From Cylindrobasidium torrendii FP15055 ss-10 (lineage: Eukaryota > Basidiomycota > Agaricomycetes > Agaricales > Physalacriaceae), in the NCBI GenBank assembly GCA_000934385.1, contig KN880808.1, positions 1 to 18,937 on the forward strand: 18,937 nt of DNA. The letters are read 5' to 3'. The position numbers and the translations under genes were made by a program. Under the pieces are notes generated by a model. That model saw nothing but the letters and a program-made list of their open reading frames with translations. It did no database searches and had not been told where the DNA came from. Below, one piece after another: positions 9,426 through 17,874 of the stretch; positions within the stretch are counted from its first letter, which is position 1, and every line of letters starts with the position of its first letter.

Positions 9426-9595
9426 TCTGGTGTTGGCAGGATGGAAAGCAGGGATGCGCATCCATCCATGCTTTCGGCATCGGGCCGATCCCTGGCCACG
9501 TGGCCCTGGTACCAGCATCATCGCCTAGGCCGACGCTTGCATCCTGCGCCCACCGTATCCTTCGCCTGCGCTTTCGATCTCATTATCTGTCTGCC
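9426..9595. promoter_or_regulatory. Bidirectional promoter, F-box A2 / VMA4
   Basis: Only 170 bp separate the start codons of two divergent genes, so control elements must be shared or overlapping. The VMA4 side is pyrimidine-rich (TCGATCTCATTATCTGTCTG), as fungal housekeeping leaders often are. No TATA box is evident. Confidence 0.5.
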
Positions 9596-10529
9596 ATGTC
9601 CCGCCCGATGAACGATGAGGAGGTCACGAATGAACTGAACAAGATGGTACCGCTCCTATGGCCAACCTGCAACTATCCCGCTCATACGTCGTTCAGGTGG
9701 CTTTTATCAAGCAGGAGGCGCTGGAGAAGGCGCGCGAGATCAAGATCAAGGCAGACGAAGAGTTCGCCATCGAGAAGGTGTGCAACGGTCCTTGAGTGTT
9801 ATCCGGGACGACACTGAGCGGCGGGATACAGGCCAGACTGGTCAAACAGGAGCAACAGTCGATAGACACCACATACGAGAAGAAGCGCAAGACTTCTGAG
9901 GTCTCCCAGAAGATGTGCGTGGCCAGCTGAGATCAGTCGGACAACAAGGACTGACTAATTTTCCTAGTGCTCAGTCCACTTTGACGAACAAGTCCCGCCT
10001 GAAATTGCTGCAGCGTCGCGAGGAGCACCTGCAAGAGCTCTTCACCGATGCGCGCGAACAGGTCCGCGGACTCTCCAAGGACGACGGCCGCTATGAACAA
10101 TTCCTCGAGGGCATCATTACCCAAGCGTACCTTCAGATCCAGGAGTCCTCCGTCACCGTCCTCGCGCGCAAGGCCGACAGCGCCATCGCTCAGCAGGCAT
10201 CTTCTAACGCTGCAAAGGCCTTCAACGAAATCAGCGGCCGTGAAATCGAGTTCACTGTTGATGCTTCTCTCCCCGATGACTTGTGCGTCCTTGCATTCCG
10301 TTCCTTCTCTATCTCTGATTTGTATGCAGGGCTGGTGGTGTCACGATTGTAGACTCCAAGCGCCGTCTTACTATCAACAATACTCTTGACGAACGCCTGA
10401 GGCTGCTGGAGGATCGCGTACGTCTGGCTCTTCCAAATATGTCTGCCCTTCCTCATGGACTTGCAGATGCTGCCCGAGATCAGAAAAGACCTATTCGGAC
10501 CCAACGAGAACCGCAAGTTTTACACATAG
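9596..10529 (+). CDS. VMA4: V-type proton ATPase subunit E
   Basis: Peripheral-stalk subunit of the V1 sector of the vacuolar H+-ATPase; with subunit G it holds the catalytic hexamer against rotation during proton pumping into vacuoles. Six exons give 226 aa, the usual length: 9596-9646, 9697-9777, 9832-9914, 9968-10282, 10330-10417, 10467-10529, with introns of 47-54 nt. The N-terminal half is the typical charged coiled coil (MSRPMNDEEV ... VAFIKQEALEKAREIKIKAD ... TNKSRLKLLQRREEHLQELF). The C-terminal half carries the globular domain (GGVTIVDSKRRLTINNTLDERL) and the ending LPEIRKDLFGPNENRKFYT. Every join restores a family motif, for example KM/VAFIKQEA and QKI/AQST. It is the only conserved housekeeping protein gene among the F-box genes here. 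Confidence 0.96.
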
Positions 10530-10742
10530 TCTTTTGCGTACGCGTTCAGTATACCAGCTTAATGACCAATATCATGTCGGACTGTGTCGTGGGTTTTTGG
10601 GCGTCTGTCGTTCGCCAGGTGAAAGATACAATGACATTTGAAGCGTACTTGAATCCAGTTCCTGAGCATCACAGGTATTCCCTCACTGCATATCATGCCC
10701 AAACGCAACGATTTAATGCGACACCACAAAAACATCAGGCTC

Positions 10743-10746
10743 AAAA
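10743..10746 (-). terminator. Pol III terminator of tRNA-Arg
   Basis: Four T residues on the minus strand (AAAA on the plus strand), 13 bases past the tRNA 3' end. This is the minimal length for RNA polymerase III stopping. Confidence 0.55.
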
Positions 10747-10758
10747 GTCTTCCGCCAG

Positions 10759-10843
10759 CGACCACGCCAGTATTCGAAACTGGAATCTTTGCCTTGCTCT
10801 TTAGAGCCGGAAAGCAACGCGTTAACCATTACGCTACGCGGCC
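10759..10843 (-). tRNA. tRNA-Arg (anticodon CCG) with 12-nt intron
   Basis: An 85-nt minus-strand cloverleaf. The acceptor GGCCGCG pairs with CGTGGTC over seven pairs including G-U, with discriminator G. The D arm is GCGT/ACGC with a GG-containing loop. The anticodon stem TTGCT/GGCAA carries loop TTCCGGA, anticodon CCG. The variable loop is AGATT, and the T arm is CCAGT-TTCGAAT-ACTGG. The fold requires removal of CTCTAAAGAGCA (10806-10795) at the canonical 37/38 position; that piece contains a small CTC/GAG self-complement. Without removal the variable loop and anticodon stem do not fit. The tRNA lies antisense to the VMA4-B1 spacer. Confidence 0.85.
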
Positions 10844-10871
10844 ATGGTGCTGCTGCCCATATGTTAGAACA

Positions 10872-11213
10872 TCATCCTATTTTTTCCCTTGGGCATTCGG
10901 CTCGTTCGAAAACTACATTCAGAATCGTTGACTGATGAGTATGTAGGACTACCGGTTCTGCAAAGCATCTCCATTTGAACAAGTTGAGACATGTACATGC
11001 ATCCGTTGTTTCCTTCAAGTTGCTGGCCATGGACATCAGTGCCACCCATAACAATGCTTGGGGCACCACTCGTAACACACCTTGATTCTTTACATCGAGC
11101 GTCGCGTCCTTTTTCTGAATCATGAGAATTCTGCCAAAGTCTAAACATGTGTGTAACTTCAGTGTTCCTTCGGAAAAGACATATAATATTATTCGTAGTG
11201 ATGGAAATGCCAT
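10872..11213 (-). CDS. Doubtful 113-aa open frame
   Basis: From an ATG at 11213 the minus strand is open for 113 codons (MAFPSLRIILYVFSEG ... AECPREKIG). The frame is open farther upstream to about 11294 without an ATG. Composition is mixed, with several Cys and Met. No motif, no splice partner and no paralog in the window. It may be a chance frame, part of an unrecognised gene, or a relic. Confidence 0.2.
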   Translation of the reverse strand: MAFPSLRIILYVFSEGTLKLHTCLDFGRILMIQKKDATLDVKNQGVLRVVPQALLWVALMSMASNLKETTDACTCLNLFKWRCFAEPVVLHTHQSTILNVVFERAECPREKIG

Positions 11214-11355
11214 ATCCCATCCTGGAGTCAATAAATCGATGGAAGGACCTGAATACACTGGAAGGCGCGCCACGATTTCACGTGTGTTAAACAATTAATT
11301 CATCTACTGCCCGGACCGTACATCCGAAGACCTTTGATCTCAACCTTTGACCACG

Positions 11356-12831
11356 ATGAGCACCGAAACCGACAGCGAGCCCCTTTCCAATGTCGACGAC
11401 GAATACTGGGAAAGCGATTGGGACAACGACTGGGACTCTAGCATCGACTTGGATGCGCTGGACATGAGCCCAACTCGAGTACATGCACCGTCTACAAAGC
11501 CAGTGGCAAACACCATCGACATATTCGAGTATCCAGACGATGTCCTGCTCCAAGTACGCATTCTGGTATCCATCCGGTACACTTACCAACGGCTTCCTCG
11601 AGATTTTGGAACTCCTAGACCCCCTTGATTTGAACAACCTGATAGAAGCGAGTAGCAGGGCTCGTCAGGTGTTGCAGACAAGGAGCCAGACTATCGACAC
11701 TGTCTGGGAACGCGCACGAGGGAACATCCATGACATGCCCCCACCTTTTCATGGAATGTCCGAAGCTGCTTGGGCGCGCCTAAACTTCGTCTTTCGCTGC
11801 GATGTATAGTTCTTTCATCATGTTCCTATGAAAGTTCGCTAACTCGCCAGACTATAGTTTTGTCATGTGGGCGAGGTCAGAGACATTGACAAGACTCACC
11901 GGCTGGAACTCAGATGTCGCGTATGTGAGGAATGTGCGATGTCCAGCGATGTGTGCGTACGGGTTTCCGTGAACAAAAGGCTTTTTACTAAATTTACTGT
12001 ATACAGTGCCATGGACGAGCTCGAGGCCCTCCAATCTGTTGCTCTATCATGCGGCTGGGGGATGTCCTCGTTAGACAGCGATATTTCGAGGCTCTTCATA
12101 GCCGTGAGATCACGGTGGACATGTGGGTTATTCTCTTGAATTGTCGAAGAAAACTTACCCGTTTCACTAGTGACCGATAGCCCAAGTCTCGACGATCTGA
12201 GATTGGGCCCCTGCCGCAACTTCGTTCTTTTCAAGGACGTGAATGCACTCATCGAGAGGCTTCTAGCTGTCGACATAACGCTGCGTGATGCTGCTCTGCG
12301 CGATGTTCGAACCGAGGTCGAAGAGTTAAAGCTTGTACGTATCCTGGCTCTCTATCCGAGGCTCAAAATCATGACTACATCAGGCTGCGTGTAGGACAAG
12401 GGCTTGGAGAGACAATTACTATCAAGACCAAGTGCTGCTTTTACAAGGAGTGTATGTCTAATCCCCACCGGGCAACTACGCTTTCACTGACACTAGCTGT
12501 CTTGCAGCATCAAGGAAAATCTTATTCGCAGAGGCTTCAAAAACGAACTGGAGTATGCCGCTTCGATGTCTCGCCGACAAAGCATACCTGCCACGGTCAC
12601 TGACGCTGCCATGTACCTGTACCGCCGAGGCATGGTACCAAGATATGGGGAACTAAGTACGTCTGGACATTCTGTCTTAATGGCGGTGGGACTGACGTTT
12701 GTGTAGGCTGGGACAAAGTGTCCGCTCGCGCTCTTCGCCTCGCGCAGGACACGCGCAAAGGGATGGCCCATATGCCTGCACAACCTATGCATCATTTCTG
12801 GGACTTGGATTCAGATTCAGGCTCAGACTAA
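11356..12831 (+). CDS. F-box protein B1 with acidic WESDW N-terminus
   Basis: Predicted SCF substrate receptor, target unknown. Eight exons give 371 aa: 11356-11553, 11603-11803, 11858-11952, 12007-12122, 12171-12334, 12384-12451, 12508-12656, 12707-12831. Exon boundaries were fixed by comparison with B2: exons 2, 3, 4, 6 and 7 have identical lengths (201, 95, 116, 68, 149 nt). The N-terminus is acidic with Trp at 18, 22 and 26 (YWESDWDNDWDSS). The F-box starts YPDDVLLQ (about 59-66) and fills exon 2 (PLDLNNLIEASSRAR ... GMSEAAW). A Cys ribbon follows: CDFC split by intron 2, then CRVCEEC. Further blocks are MDELEALQSVALSCGW, IKENLIRRGFKNELEY, YLYRRGMVP and WDKVSARALRLAQDTRK, then an acidic tail WDLDSDSGSD. 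Intron 3 (54 nt) is in frame and stop-free, so an 18-residue-longer form is possible. Confidence 0.86.
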
Positions 12832-13030
12832 AAATCTCGGTATTCAGCACCGGGACTTGTATGCATGCATGTAACTGTACATGAGTTATTATATCACAAT
12901 CTTATACATTGATTATCGACCCGCTGAGAATATTGCTGTCGGCAAGGCCCACTATCTACGAAGCTACTTGCAAGACGTCCGGTAATCCGTCCCGTCTGTA
13001 GGGTACTTTAGCTTTCACTGAGCCATCACA

Positions 13031-13171
13031 ATGGCGATAGTCGGAGATGGTGACAAGGATATAGCAGAGGAGCAAAGCCTATTGATGTTCTTTGAAGAAC
13101 TGTCGTCCGTGGCAGCAGCGCGCCCCGGCGGCTACATCAACTTGCCACAGCTATGCCATCAAGGAGAGTAA
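13031..13171 (+). CDS. Doubtful 46-aa small open frame
   Basis: ATG 13031 to TAA 13171 encodes a small acidic peptide (MAIVGDGDKDIAEEQSLLMF ... LCHQGE). It ends in bases that overlap the minus-strand frame at 13159. The length is well within chance; it is listed because the start context (CACAATGG) and amphipathic composition are reasonable. Confidence 0.15.
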   Translation: MAIVGDGDKDIAEEQSLLMFFEELSSVAAARPGGYINLPQLCHQGE

Positions 13172-13899
13172 ACAGCCCGATGAAGAAAGGCATCGACGAA
13201 GTCAGTCCAGGCCGATGCGTTCGTGTCGTGCGAGATAACCAGGCCTTGCGTATGAGCCGTCACTGTAGGCTTAGCCCCTGGGCCGCAGTGCCAGGGAACA
13301 GTCAATTGCATTGGCGCTTGTAACAAGCGATTAGTCGGGATAGTCGGCTGCAGATGCAGGTCTGTTGAATGCGATTGGGAGGGATCTTTACCATGCCTCC
13401 TCGGATTTGACTGCGTGTGCCTCGCCCAAGGATCGACATTTGAACCCTCCTGGGATCCCGCCGCCCGCCCTTCCAAAGTTCATGTTTCTGTTTTTATAGA
13501 GAGAAAACCAATACCTCCAAATCGTAGCAAGCGGTTGGGATTTCCTATGTAGCGCGGCTTTCGACTATGCAGCTTGATGCAGCGTATGGGAAATGCGTCA
13601 ATGGCGACATTGCGCCACGCGGCATAGGCTGGCCCAGAGTGATAGACAATGCGCTCGATGGGAATGTATGCAGGCGGGCGTGTGCATGTGGAGACGATTC
13701 AATGAGCTTCTCAGCTTAAAGTTACAGAGATGCTACGTTTTGAAAAGATAAGTGTCAGAGTCTGCACAGGTAAGTGGCAGGGTAAAAGAAGACAAGAGGA
13801 GAAATGCAGCTGCTCAGCATTCGGACTTTGGTGGGACCGTGATGGAAAGAGGCAAGCCTCGTGGAAGCGCTCGAACGGGGTTAGCCGAGCAGCCATCAC
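13159..13899 (-). CDS. Possible unknown minus-strand gene, structure uncertain
   Basis: Three open segments lie in a row on the minus strand. An ATG-led one begins MMAARLTPFERFHEACLF at 13899. A frame lacking its own ATG covers about 13700-13490 (RIVYHSGPAYAAWRN ... NPNRLLRFGG). A third ends at 13159 (TNRLLQAPMQLTVPWHCGP ... DFVDAFLHRAVYSP). The second and third can be joined in phase by a 45-nt GTATTG...AG intron around 13510-13466. The join between the first two is ambiguous, and other frames are also open in this GC-rich stretch. No family is recognised. A relic or chance arrangement is equally possible. Confidence 0.25.
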
Positions 13900-14014
13900 A
13901 AATGCTACCCCAGCCCTGCATCAAAAGTATGCTCCCAACAGTTAATCATTTCGTCTACGTCAGCCGCCTCTTTCCCTTCTTACTTCCATCACTGCAGCCT
14001 CTACACACGGCACT

Positions 14015-16097
14015 ATGGCCACCGCTAGCGCCCGCCGACACAGCGCACCACCAGCCCGTCTGGCAACTCTTCCCGCAGACGAGATACCCTTCCTACACCC
14101 GGAAACAGACTTTTACGACGAACAAGCGAACCAGATTAGCAAAACAATCGACGAGGAGATCAAGGTAAGTTTATGCTGCAGTCTGGCTGGCTCCAGTGTG
14201 ACCTGTACACTGTTCAGCGCGACTCTGCTAGACGAAAAGACGCGTCAAGACGCGAAGTGAAGGGTACGCGCTCCCCGACCATTGTGATTTCGGCCTCACT
14301 GACTGTTTCCGCCAGTTATGCTCCTCGGGCAGGCGGAATCAGGTACCCATCGCATTCATTTCATTAGCCTAAATCCGGTCTCTCACCAAGGCTGCTGGAT
14401 AGGCAAATCAACACTTCAGAAGCAATTCCAGCTTTACTATGCATCCAAGTCTCTTGAGCGGGAGCGACCATCCTGGCGGCCTATCGTGCATTTTAACACT
14501 ATCAAGGCCGTCCGGCACATTCTCGACGAGCTCGATCTCGACCTCACGCGTGTTACCACCGGCAAAAGCGCCGAGGGTTCAGATGCATCCCAAGAGGGCG
14601 TATCAGCCATTCGTGCACGCCTGCTGCCCTTGATTGCGCTCGAAGACACGTTAGCCTCCGAGCTCAGCGGCGGTCTCGCAGTTGGCGGTGGTCGCGCTGG
14701 TGTCTACGTGCGTGCTGGCTGGCAATCTCTTGTTACGGCCACACGCAGCTGGCCTATTGGCGATACTTCACGCGCATCACAGAAAGCCCAGGTGGCTGCG
14801 AACATGGCTGCAAAGGCACTCTTCACCCTGCGGAGGGATATATCAGCATTATGGCAGCACCCCGCGGTCAAGCGCTTGATATCTCTCCGACACCTCAAAT
14901 TAGAGGAATCTGGGGTCTTGTGAGCTGGCTTTGCCCTCGAGACCTGGACCTAACGCTAAAGTCATGCATTGCAGCTTCCTCAACAGTATTACTCGTATAT
15001 CGGAGCCTGATTACATTCCGATGACAGGCAAGTCGGACATACCATTCGCCGCATCGACAACCTATTGAACGCCATTCTTTAGAGGACATTCTCAATGTGC
15101 GGGTTCAAACTTTGGGTGTTATAGAACACCACTTTGCTATAAACATGGGTGGGATATCGTATGATTGGAGGCTCTACGATGTCGGCGGTGCAGTGCGTCC
15201 TTGTTCCCTTCGCTCATTTCGAACTACGGCTAACTGGACAATAGCGAGGCCAGGTACATTATTCCAGTCAAAATGTTCGTATCACTCTTCTAACATTGTA
15301 TAGCGTCATGCGTGGATACCCTACTTCGAAGATGGTGAGAGCGTGTGCTTCTGCCCAGCCATCACACCCAGTGTTCTGAGTACATTCCCCCAGCTACTGC
15401 CATCATCTTCCTTGCACCGATATCTGCCTTCGACCAGGTACTTGGGGCAATTCCTTCCCGCTCGTACTTGCGCTCATATTGTTCGAAAACTCTAGTATCT
15501 CGAAGAAGACGGACGTACAAATCGCATAGATGATTCCCTCAAGCTGTTCACCGCGATATGCTCAAATAAGCTACTCAAATCCGCGCATCTCGTTCTGCTC
15601 CTAAACAAGGTTGGCAGTCCTCCTCGGCGGGCACCGCGGTCAAATTCGAAGCGTTTCTCACCCTGCCCAGACCGACCTACTGAAGCAGAAACTACAAGCC
15701 GGTCTCAAGGTCAAGAAGTAGTACGTCGATTTTATGGAAGGGCATTCAAGACATTTCTCACCCAGCCCGTGCTTAGCATTGTAAGCTATGGAGACCGGCC
15801 AAATCGCTACGAAGATGTGTCAGAATATTTCCGTGCGCACTTCTTGCAAGTACACAAGCGCAAAGACGTCGGCGGGCGTCATCTCTTTGTTGTGAGTTAC
15901 ATTTCCGTCTACATGCTCGCCAGAACCTTGACCTTCCATGTCTAGCATTTTACGTCCATGTTGGATATCGCGGCGACGCAGAGAATCATCGTTGCTGGTG
16001 CGCCTTTTCCTCTTCTGTGCTTCACAATATCAATCATGGTTTTCCAGTCGGAGAAGCCATCATACGATCCCATATTGCTAAGATTGGGTTGCTATAA
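14015..16097 (+). CDS. Heterotrimeric G protein alpha subunit, non-myristoylated basidiomycete type
   Basis: GTP-binding switch protein coupling membrane receptors to effectors. Fourteen exons give 455 aa: 14015-14164, 14218-14263, 14316-14342, 14403-14919, 14975-15027, 15083-15192, 15245-15253, 15304-15334, 15394-15437, 15496-15609, 15671-15720, 15777-15891, 15946-15997, 16048-16097. G1 is GQAESGKST (70-78, interrupted by intron 3). Switch I is RVQTLG (271-276), with the Arg and the Mg-binding Thr kept. Switch II is DVGG-ARG-QR (297-305), with the presumed catalytic Gln at 304. G4 NKTD (366-369) is split by intron 10. G5 is degenerate (FTSMLD). It is about 100 residues longer than canonical Galpha, from an N-terminal extension and a large insertion in the helical domain (about 120-215). 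There is no Gly2, so no N-myristoylation, and no Cys near the C-terminus (KIGLL). Intron 5 is GC-AG. Confidence 0.93.
15028..15082 (+). other. GC-AG intron of the Galpha gene
   Basis: The donor is G|GCAAGT rather than GT; the intron is 55 nt with acceptor CTTTAG. Splicing here gives PMTEDILNVRVQTLG, leading in frame into switch I. I found no GT donor nearby that keeps the frame. The extended match to the splice consensus around the C is typical of real GC-AG introns. Confidence 0.75.
15245..15253 (+). other. 9-nt micro-exon encoding Arg-Gly-Gln of switch II
   Basis: CGAGGCCAG lies between ATAG at 15241-15244 and GTACAT at 15254. It supplies R302-G303-Q304, completing DVGGARGQRHAW. It includes the Gln equivalent to the GTPase-activating Gln of other Galpha proteins. 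Skipping is in frame and would delete that Gln. Confidence 0.8.
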
Positions 16098-16339
16098 TGT
16101 ATCAGTTAATGCACGAAGGGTGCTTGAGTGACATCTTGGGGTTTTGGAGCTGTACATTGTGGTATTTTATACAGCTCACGTTGTAAGTTCTCATTGTTTG
16201 GAACAAGTGTTCATGTCCATTTTCTTGACCCCAGGGTTGCTGCTACGGCTCTAGGTATTGTGAAAGGTATACACGATCTATTGTAATCCGTGCCAATCAA
16301 TGAGCCTCAGTATTTGCGCATCTATACGCACTGGTAGGT

Positions 16340-17874
16340 TTATTCGACCATTTGGGAGGCGCGCGCCTCCATTGCTATAAGGTCGTCTATTCTCTTCCTA
16401 GCGTCTTTGGCAAGTAGCATAGTACGCTTTGCAACTCTCTCCCAGCCTGCGTGCCTACAGTCAGCGACAGCCTAAGGGAACGACGCAGACAGGCTTACAG
16501 ATTCGCCCATACGATGGTATCATCCCACGGCGATAGTAGTACATGGAATTGTCAATGACCTCGTCCGGGATATGTCGTACTTGATGCGGCAGAGCAGTCC
16601 ATTCTAACTCTCTTTCGTACCCTCGCTCAATGAGGTTCGTTTCGATACTGGTTTATGAAGAGCGGATTAGCTAAGTGGAGAGAGTACGGGAGGCGACGTA
16701 CATTTCTTGAAGCGCAAGTTCCTGGTCTCTGATGTATTCATCCTTCCAAAGCCTGGTCCTATGCGCATGCTGGCAAGGCAGCCGTCAGCCAAACATCACA
16801 GCCGGATGTGTTCTGCAACCTACAGCGACTAAAGCGTTCTTTTCATCCTTATAGTTGCGGAGTGTACGCGCACGTTCATGACCTGGAACAGCGAGAAGAC
16901 GTTTCTTCAACTCAAAAACGTCGTTCCATAGGACGAGGTTCCTGTAGACTATCCTCGCTCGGGTTGGACTGGGGCTATTGTACACTGTAGGGCATGAGAC
17001 CTCGTACATCACTAAATAAGAGCGGCTTACAGTACCACTTCCCAATAACAGGAACGAAGTACACATCAAGTCGGTCATCGAGCGTGTACTTCCACCATCC
17101 GCATGATTCAGCAACATGCCGGAGGGCCCCCAACTCGTCAATCGTGCTGTTAAGGGTATCAGAGAAAAGCGGGTGACCATAGACGCACGCACTAAGAGTG
17201 AGTATCGATACAATATTCACAAATGCGACATTGGAGTTCCAGTTTAACATACTTGTCGATATCCCGAACTGGGTGTATGTGGCAGAACTAAACTGTTCAT
17301 GAGCGGATTTTCAGCTAGCAGCAAAAGATAAGGCATACATCACACATGAATACAAAGTTCAAGTTTGCCCATGTCTGTTCGGACATGCCCGGGAATGGAC
17401 CAGGCATATCCCTAGAGTTGGCGCGCGCGCACCCCCATGCCACGTCCACATCCATACTTCGAGTCTCCAAGAGACCCTCGGAGCGACGATTCACTTCTTC
17501 CAGACGCAGTAAATCAATCGGTTCGAGGTACTTGTATATCTATGGAATGCAATTAGGAGGACACGACGAGCGGGCACGGCCGTACACACCTCGAGCAAGA
17601 TTTCGTTCGGGAACCGGTCGAAGCCCTCGACTAGACGGCTTATTCGCATAAGCAGTCTTTCGTTCTCGTATACAACAAACGCGCTGTGTGTTTTCTTCGC
17701 CTCGATCTTCCTCTTCTTGAGCTCATAACGCCTTGCATGCGATCCCGGCGCTTGGGAGGAATGCACGGTAGTGGTGATATCGATGGAGTCCAAGTCAGCG
17801 TCAGAAGGCCATCCTATTTCCCAATCGCTTTCCCATTCTGTATCAGACCCGTCGGACGTGGACTCCGCCGACAT
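16340..17874 (-). CDS. F-box protein B2 with acidic WESDW N-terminus
   Basis: Closest paralog of B1, in opposite orientation. Predicted SCF substrate receptor, target unknown. Eight exons give 393 aa: 17874-17590, 17539-17339, 17287-17193, 17146-17031, 16984-16824, 16769-16702, 16647-16499, 16446-16340. The acidic N-terminus has Trp at 14, 18 and 22 (EWESDWEIGWPSD), followed by a basic KKRKIEAKK stretch that could be a nuclear signal. The F-box begins FDRFPNEILLE (to residue 95) and continues in exon 2 (PIDLLRLEEVNRRSE ... GMSEQTW). The Cys ribbon is CDFC across intron 2, then CRICEYC. Later blocks are IDELGALRHVAESCGW, RTRLWKDEYIRDQELALQ, LIERGYERELEW, YYYRRGMIP and WERVAKRTMLLAKDARKR. It ends tail to tail with the Galpha gene; the 242-bp gap 16098-16339 shows nothing. 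Confidence 0.86.

Larger units (their letters stand above)
10530..11355. other. Spacer between VMA4 and F-box B1, containing tRNA-Arg
   Basis: An 826-bp interval. Besides the minus-strand tRNA at 10759-10843 it holds a minus-strand open frame (10872-11213, listed separately). The remaining part near 11214-11355 is the likely promoter of B1. Confidence 0.5.
12832..14014. other. Poorly resolved 1.18-kb spacer upstream of the Galpha gene
   Basis: No recognised gene. It holds a 46-aa plus-strand frame (13031-13171) and open frames on the minus strand between about 13899 and 13159 (listed separately). The last 60 bp before 14015 are C/T-rich and probably form the Galpha leader. Confidence 0.45.

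Noticed and set aside
12396..12450. Alternative exon 6 of B1 starting after a TGTAG acceptor
   Set aside because: That acceptor leaves the wrong phase for exon 7 and leads to a stop; the CATCAG acceptor at 12383 gives a 68-nt exon identical in length to B2 and matching its sequence.
13752..14168. 138-codon plus-strand frame upstream of Galpha
   Set aside because: It overlaps the first Galpha exon in another frame and has no recognisable content.
16355..16370. 16-bp perfect palindrome GGAGGCGCGCGCCTCC
   Set aside because: It falls inside the last coding exon of B2 and encodes part of a Glu-Ala-Arg-Ala helix; GC-rich coding sequence explains it well enough.
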